From contig CAVJTH010000007.1 of assembly GCA_963652365.1 (NCBI GenBank), positions 1-64,000 of the forward strand: DNA of 64,000 nucleotides, written 5' to 3'. Source of the DNA: Hallerella sp963652365. GTDB taxonomy: Bacteria; Fibrobacterota; Fibrobacteria; Fibrobacterales; Fibrobacteraceae. Position numbers and translations under genes: made by a program. Below, piece by piece: positions 60,312 through 64,000 of the stretch. Every line of letters starts with the position of its first letter. Position 1 is the stretch's first letter. The notes beneath the pieces were generated by a model, which saw only the letters and a program-made list of their open reading frames with translations, did no database searches and was not told the DNA's origin.

Positions 60312-63221
60312 ATGGCAACTACAATTGCTCTCGCAGGAAATCCGAACTGCGGAAAGACGACGATGTTCAACGCTCTGACCGGAGCGAACCAGTATGTCGG
60401 AAACTGGCCAGGCGTTACCGTGGAACGCAAGGAAGGCAAGCTGAAAAAATCGAAGGAAACGGTCGTTGCGGACCTTCCGGGCATCTACTCGCTTTCGCCC
60501 TATACCCAGGAAGAAGTCGTCAGCCGCGACTATCTGATGAGTTCCGCGCCGAACGTGATTCTTGACATTGTCGATGCGACGAACATCGAGCGCAACCTTT
60601 ACCTGACGACCCAGCTGTTAGAACTTGGAAAGCCGACCGTCATTGCGCTCAACATGATGGATGCGCTCAAGAAGTCCGGTTCGACCATTGACGTAAGGAA
60701 GCTTTCCGAAAAGCTCGGCGTCGAAATCGTCGAGACGCAGGCGCTTTATGGCAAGGGCGTGCAGGAAGCGGCGGCGAAGGCTGTCGAAATTTCCCGTTCG
60801 AGCGCCACCCAGAAGCAGGCGAAGTTCGCGGACGATGTCGAAACGGCGATTTCCGAAATCGACAAGATCCTTCCGGCAAGTGTCGATGCGAAGCTTCGTC
60901 GCTGGTTTGATATCAAGCTGATCGAACGCGACAAGAACGTCTATAACCGTCTTTCCCTTTCGGATGCGGACAAGGCGAAAATCGAAGAAGTCGTGGCGAA
61001 CCTGGAAAAGGCTCGTGACAACGACAGCGAATCGATTATCACCGACGAGCGTTACAACTATATCGCGGACATTCTCGATGGCGTTCTGAAAAAGTCCGGC
61101 AACCGCTTGACGTTCTCGGACAAGGTGGACCGCGTCGTCACCAACCGAATTCTCGGTCTCCCGATTTTCCTTCTCGTGATGTATTTTGTCTATTACATCT
61201 CGGTTTCGACGGTCGGTTCGATGGGGACGGACTGGGCGAACGACCAGTTGATGGGCGAAGATGGCTGGCATCTGTTCGGCATCGGTTCCTCCGCTTACGA
61301 GGAAGCCGCCGGCGAATTCGAAGATGCGAGCGCGATCGCGGATGCGGCCGACAAGCGTGATGCCTACAAGGCCGCGGCCCAGAAAATCGTCGATGCCTAT
61401 GCGGTGCAGAGCCAGATCGGCGCTGCCGCGGCAAAGGGCGATTCGGTCGTGACGATTGGCGACAGGACATTTGCCCTGACGGATTCCGCCGTTGTCAATG
61501 CGGCGAAGGCCTTTATCGCGGAAGGGGCGAACCTTTCCGTTCTAAGCGCCGAAGCGACAGACGGCGAAGAAGAGGAACCCGCCGAAGCGATCGTGATGAC
61601 CTACGCGCGTGCCCAGGCGATCCTTGCCGACAAGGATGAAGAAATCAGCCCGGCGTACATTACGTTCGAACGCGAAGCGGAAGATGGCGAGGAACCGACG
61701 GTGGATTCTGTCGCGTTCAATGCCGAAAACATCGCGGCGGCGAAAGCTGTCGTCGAAAAGGGCGAACCCGATCCTTCCGATTTCGGAATCTTCATCCCGG
61801 GATTGACGGCTCTTGTCAGCGGTCTTCTGGAAAAGGGCGGAGCAAACGAAGTCCTTTCCGATGCGCTCGTGAACGGCGTCATCGGCGGTATCGGTGCCGT
61901 CGTAGGCTTTACCCCGCAGATGTTCATCCTGTTCATTCTCCTTTCTCTCATCGAGGATTGCGGATACATGGTTCGTATCGCGTTTGTCATGGACCGCATC
62001 TTCCGCCACTTTGGACTTTCGGGCAAGAGCTTTATCCCTCTTCTCGTTTCGTCGGGCTGCGGAATTCCGGGCATCATGGCTTCCAAGACGATTGAAAACG
62101 ACAACGACCGCCGCTTGACAATCATGACGACGACGTGGATTCCCTGCGGCGCGAAGCTTCCGGTGCTTGCCTGCATGGCCGGCGTCATTGCCGCCCAGAT
62201 GGGTTCCGGTTCGTGGGTCGCTCCGTCGATGTACTTCATTGGCATCGCAAGCGTCCTGATGGCCGCCATCATGCTCAAGAAGACGAAGCCGTTCCACGGG
62301 GAAGCCGCTCCGTTCGTGATGGAACTTCCGCAATACCACTTGCCGCAGCCGAAGACCGTTCTGCTGCACGCCTGGGAACGCACGAAGGGATTCCTGATCA
62401 AGGCGGGAACGATTCTTTTCCTCGCATGTCTCGTGATGTGGTTTATTTCGACTTACGGCTGGGAAACTCCGGCTCCCGAAGCGGAACAGGAAGTGGCTGC
62501 CGCTGTCGTGGAAGCGCCCGTGATGGCTGTCGATGGAATCCAGATCCTCGGAACGGAAGAGGTTGCCGCCTCCGAAGAAGCCGTCGAAGAGGAATCCTTT
62601 ACCGCCTTGACGCACGACTCCGAGAACCTGGAATTTGGCATTGTCGAAAGCCAGGCGAACTCGATTATCGCCCGTATCGGCGACAAGCTCCGCTACATTT
62701 TCATTCCGCTGGGCTTTGGCGGTGAACAGGGCGGCTGGCAGGCTGCGGCCTCGTCCCTCTCCGGATTCTCCGCGAAGGAAGGCATTGTCGTGACGATGGG
62801 CGTCCTCGGTGGCGTCGATGGAGACGATGCGGATGCGGCTCTCGAAGAGGAAGAAGCGACAAACAAGGTTGTCGCCGCGGTGAAGACATGGTTCCCGACC
62901 GCTCTCGCCGCGTTCTGCTTCCTGCTCTTCAACCTGCTCGATTCTCCGTGCCTTGCCGCCATTGCGACAATGGCCCGCGAACTCAATGACCGCAAGTGGT
63001 TCTGGTTTGCCATCCTCTTCCAGAACGCTTGGGCCTGGGTCATGACGTTCATCGTCTATCAGATCGGTAGCGTGGTGATGGGTTCTGGATTTACCGCGTG
63101 GACGGCGATCGCCTGCGTATTCGTCGCAGCGATTCTTTTCCAGCTGTTCCGTCCGGATCCCTACAAGGGCAAGACGTTTGGCACGGTCCGTTCGGTCGAT
63201 GCCATCGCTAGCCAGAAGTAG
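60312..63221 (+). CDS. feoB: Ferrous iron transporter FeoB with two extra domains
   Basis: The protein has 969 residues against the usual 650-800. The N-terminal G-domain shows GNPNCGKT (residues 9-16), DLPG (54-57) and NMMD (114-117). The membrane part starts near residue 281. Gate motifs are present (SGCGIPGIM near 580, and a DSPCLAAIATM repeat near 880). An Ala/Glu-rich insert of about 150 residues lies near 320-490, after the first helix. A second acidic insert of about 70 residues lies near 715-790. Both fall in loops expected on the periplasmic side. It imports Fe(II) across the inner membrane under the upstream metal repressor. Confidence 0.96.
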   Translation: MATTIALAGNPNCGKTTMFNALTGANQYVGNWPGVTVERKEGKLKKSKETVVADLPGIYSLSPYTQEEVVSRDYLMSSAPNVILDIVDATNIERNLYLTTQLLELGKPTVIALNMMDALKKSGSTIDVRKLSEKLGVEIVETQALYGKGVQEAAAKAVEISRSSATQKQAKFADDVETAISEIDKILPASVDAKLRRWFDIKLIERDKNVYNRLSLSDADKAKIEEVVANLEKARDNDSESIITDERYNYIADILDGVLKKSGNRLTFSDKVDRVVTNRILGLPIFLLVMYFVYYISVSTVGSMGTDWANDQLMGEDGWHLFGIGSSAYEEAAGEFEDASAIADAADKRDAYKAAAQKIVDAYAVQSQIGAAAAKGDSVVTIGDRTFALTDSAVVNAAKAFIAEGANLSVLSAEATDGEEEEPAEAIVMTYARAQAILADKDEEISPAYITFEREAEDGEEPTVDSVAFNAENIAAAKAVVEKGEPDPSDFGIFIPGLTALVSGLLEKGGANEVLSDALVNGVIGGIGAVVGFTPQMFILFILLSLIEDCGYMVRIAFVMDRIFRHFGLSGKSFIPLLVSSGCGIPGIMASKTIENDNDRRLTIMTTTWIPCGAKLPVLACMAGVIAAQMGSGSWVAPSMYFIGIASVLMAAIMLKKTKPFHGEAAPFVMELPQYHLPQPKTVLLHAWERTKGFLIKAGTILFLACLVMWFISTYGWETPAPEAEQEVAAAVVEAPVMAVDGIQILGTEEVAASEEAVEEESFTALTHDSENLEFGIVESQANSIIARIGDKLRYIFIPLGFGGEQGGWQAAASSLSGFSAKEGIVVTMGVLGGVDGDDADAALEEEEATNKVVAAVKTWFPTALAAFCFLLFNLLDSPCLAAIATMARELNDRKWFWFAILFQNAWAWVMTFIVYQIGSVVMGSGFTAWTAIACVFVAAILFQLFRPDPYKGKTFGTVRSVDAIASQK

Positions 63222-63232
63222 TCGAGGTGTCC

Positions 63233-63391
63233 ATGCTTGCGAATATCCTGGTTGTCGCGCTACTTTTAGCCTGGGGCCTTGTCTCGCTTCGCTACGTGCT
63301 GAACATGACAAGGCACGCGGTGAAAAAGCGCGGCCCGGCCTGTATCGGCTGCCCGGGATGCGGCGCGGGCATGGGACGGCACTGTAAGTAA
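63233..63391 (+). CDS. FeoB-associated Cys-rich membrane protein (52 residues)
   Basis: This small gene starts at ATG 63233 behind GAGGTG. One membrane helix (MLANILVVALLLAWGLVSLR) is followed by a basic stretch and a Cys-rich tail, CIGCPGCGAG, then GRHCK. This is the layout of the FeoB-associated Cys-rich (FeoC-like/DUF6-type small) proteins commonly found right after feoB. It lies 11 bases downstream of feoB and probably helps FeoB through Fe(II) binding or redox. Confidence 0.9.
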   Translation: MLANILVVALLLAWGLVSLRYVLNMTRHAVKKRGPACIGCPGCGAGMGRHCK

Positions 63392-63405
63392 GTTTGCCAT
63401 AGACG

Positions 63406-63439
63406 ATTCCCTCGGGGCGCAAGCTCCGGGGGAATTTTT
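63406..63439 (+). terminator. Terminator of the feo operon
   Basis: A 13-base arm (63406-63418) pairs with 63423-63435 through two G-T pairs around a GCAA loop. A T-run follows. Confidence 0.85.
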
Positions 63440-63446
63440 GCATAAG

Positions 63447-63477
63447 GACTGTTCTTTGCTTGAACGGTCTTTTTTTG
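63447..63477 (+). terminator. Second tandem terminator
   Basis: GACTGTTC (63447-63454) pairs with 63462-63469, followed by eight T. Confidence 0.75.
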
Positions 63478-63620
63478 TCTTCGCCCACCTGGAAAATCGG
63501 AGTGCCATGGCGGAGACGACCTTGGGCTGTGGTGAATCGGAGACTGGGGCGCAAACGCCGCTCGCCTTGGCGCTCTGAACGTTTCCGCCTGGAAAGCTTG
63601 CGGTGAAAGCTTTTCAATGA

Positions 63621-63645
63621 AAAAGGACCGGCACTAGGCCGGTCC
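63621..63645 (-). terminator. Terminator of the SLC13-type gene
   Basis: GGACCGGC (63625-63632) pairs with GCCGGTCC (63638-63645). On the minus strand it is followed by a T-run. It lies 25 bases after the transporter stop. Confidence 0.85.
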
Positions 63646-63670
63646 TCGGTTTCGCTAGAAACGTCTGACG

Positions 63671-64000
63671 CTATCTTGCGGAGTCCGCAGGTTCGCTGGG
63701 AGTTTCGGCGGAAACTTCTTCGGACGCCTTGTGGACGATGACGGAATCCGGGGCGTATGTCGGAATGGGAGCCGCAGGCACGACTTCCACGGAAATGGGC
63801 TTGTCGGCGGGAGCCGGCGCTTCGAAGAAATTGATCTTCGAAAGACCGAACATCATCAGCCAGGAGATGACAAGTCCGCCAATTCCCAACACGATTCCCG
63901 TCTTGGCCATTCCGCTTGTGTCGGTGTAGCCGGTCGCGTGGGCAAGAGCGTTGGGAGGCGTGGAAATGGGAAGGCACATGCCGAGCGAGCTTGCAAAGGC
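63671..64000 (-). CDS. SLC13/DASS-type anion symporter, C-terminal part
   Basis: The frame is open to the right edge, so only the last 110 residues are seen. SSLGMCLPISTPPNALAH is the second Na+/substrate-binding motif (S-x-x-P-x-x-TPPNA) of divalent anion/Na+ symporters. A final membrane helix follows (GIVLGIGGLVISWLMMFGL). After it comes an unusual tail of about 55 residues, rich in Pro, Ala and Glu, that such transporters normally lack. Substrate is probably a di- or tricarboxylate, or another anion. Confidence 0.85.
   Translation of the reverse strand, partial: AFASSLGMCLPISTPPNALAHATGYTDTSGMAKTGIVLGIGGLVISWLMMFGLSKINFFEAPAPADKPISVEVVPAAPIPTYAPDSVIVHKASEEVSAETPSEPADSAR

Noticed and set aside
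63178..63387. 69-residue frame overlapping the end of feoB
   Set aside because: The correct small gene is in another frame (63233-63391) and shows the membrane helix and Cys-rich tail of FeoB-associated proteins.
61542..63977. 811-residue frame opposite feoB
   Set aside because: Shadow of feoB; it also crosses the feo terminators.

Overview
The window looks like chromosomal DNA of a Fibrobacter-type bacterium (phylum Fibrobacterota). The first gene carries a FISUMP domain (Fibrobacter succinogenes major paralogous domain). Several exported proteins have the poly-serine linkers typical of that genus. The envelope is clearly diderm, with OmpA, outer-membrane barrels, lipoproteins and an ExbB/ExbD/TonB-like set. 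Menaquinone genes belong to the futalosine route. Most genes are moderately GC-rich, but about 41.3-54.4 kb is visibly AT-richer and looks like an acquired island. No database search was possible: family names come from recognising motifs and sequence, and recalled residue numbers are marked as such.

Layout. 1-6.6 kb: end of a FISUMP protein, metY, a low-molecular-weight phosphatase, a DMT-type permease, pgi and two small hypotheticals. 6.6-7.3 kb: a gene-free stretch built from degenerate 7-bp repeats and two long direct repeats. 7.3-13.2 kb: a tight operon larE-larB-larC, two small membrane proteins, an exported DUF362 protein, a cyclophilin-like protein and a permease. It has the maturation genes for the nickel-pincer nucleotide cofactor but no larA, and the DUF362 protein shows a LarA-like residue pattern. 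13.3-16.9 kb: tyrS, a PfkB kinase, mqnB and mqnD, overlapping or nearly so. 17-29.6 kb: a histone H1-like protein, then an envelope cluster: beta-helix/OmpA protein, barrel-TPR protein, 1246-residue TPR protein, ExbB, two ExbD-like proteins, an AgmX/TonB-like transducer and an outer-membrane protein. 29.7-35.5 kb: a lipoprotein and the rod-shape operon mreB-mreC-mreD-mrdA-rodA. 35.6-41.2 kb: comF-like gene, tRNA-Ser, tRNA-Phe, a CotH-type lipoprotein, a eukaryotic-type hisA and a MATE transporter.

41.3-54.1 kb: a three-gene minus-strand operon made of a 3052-residue TcA-like Tc-toxin subunit, a GLUG-repeat surface protein and a GT1-like glycosyltransferase. No TcB or TcC partner is in the window. 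54.4-64 kb: rplM-rpsI (rpsI appears to start at ATT), cardiolipin synthase, a DUF2914 protein, then an iron module: a DtxR/MntR-like regulator, an array of palindromic operators over a good promoter, an outer-membrane barrel, two FeoA, an enlarged FeoB and a 52-residue FeoB-associated Cys-rich protein. The window ends inside an SLC13-type transporter.

Best candidates for undescribed biology: (1) a DUF362 protein as a possible new client of the LarBCE nickel cofactor; (2) the orphan TcA-glycosyltransferase island; (3) the Agl/Glt-like proton-driven envelope machine with one ExbD lacking the usual membrane aspartate; (4) the 7-bp-phased intergenic element.
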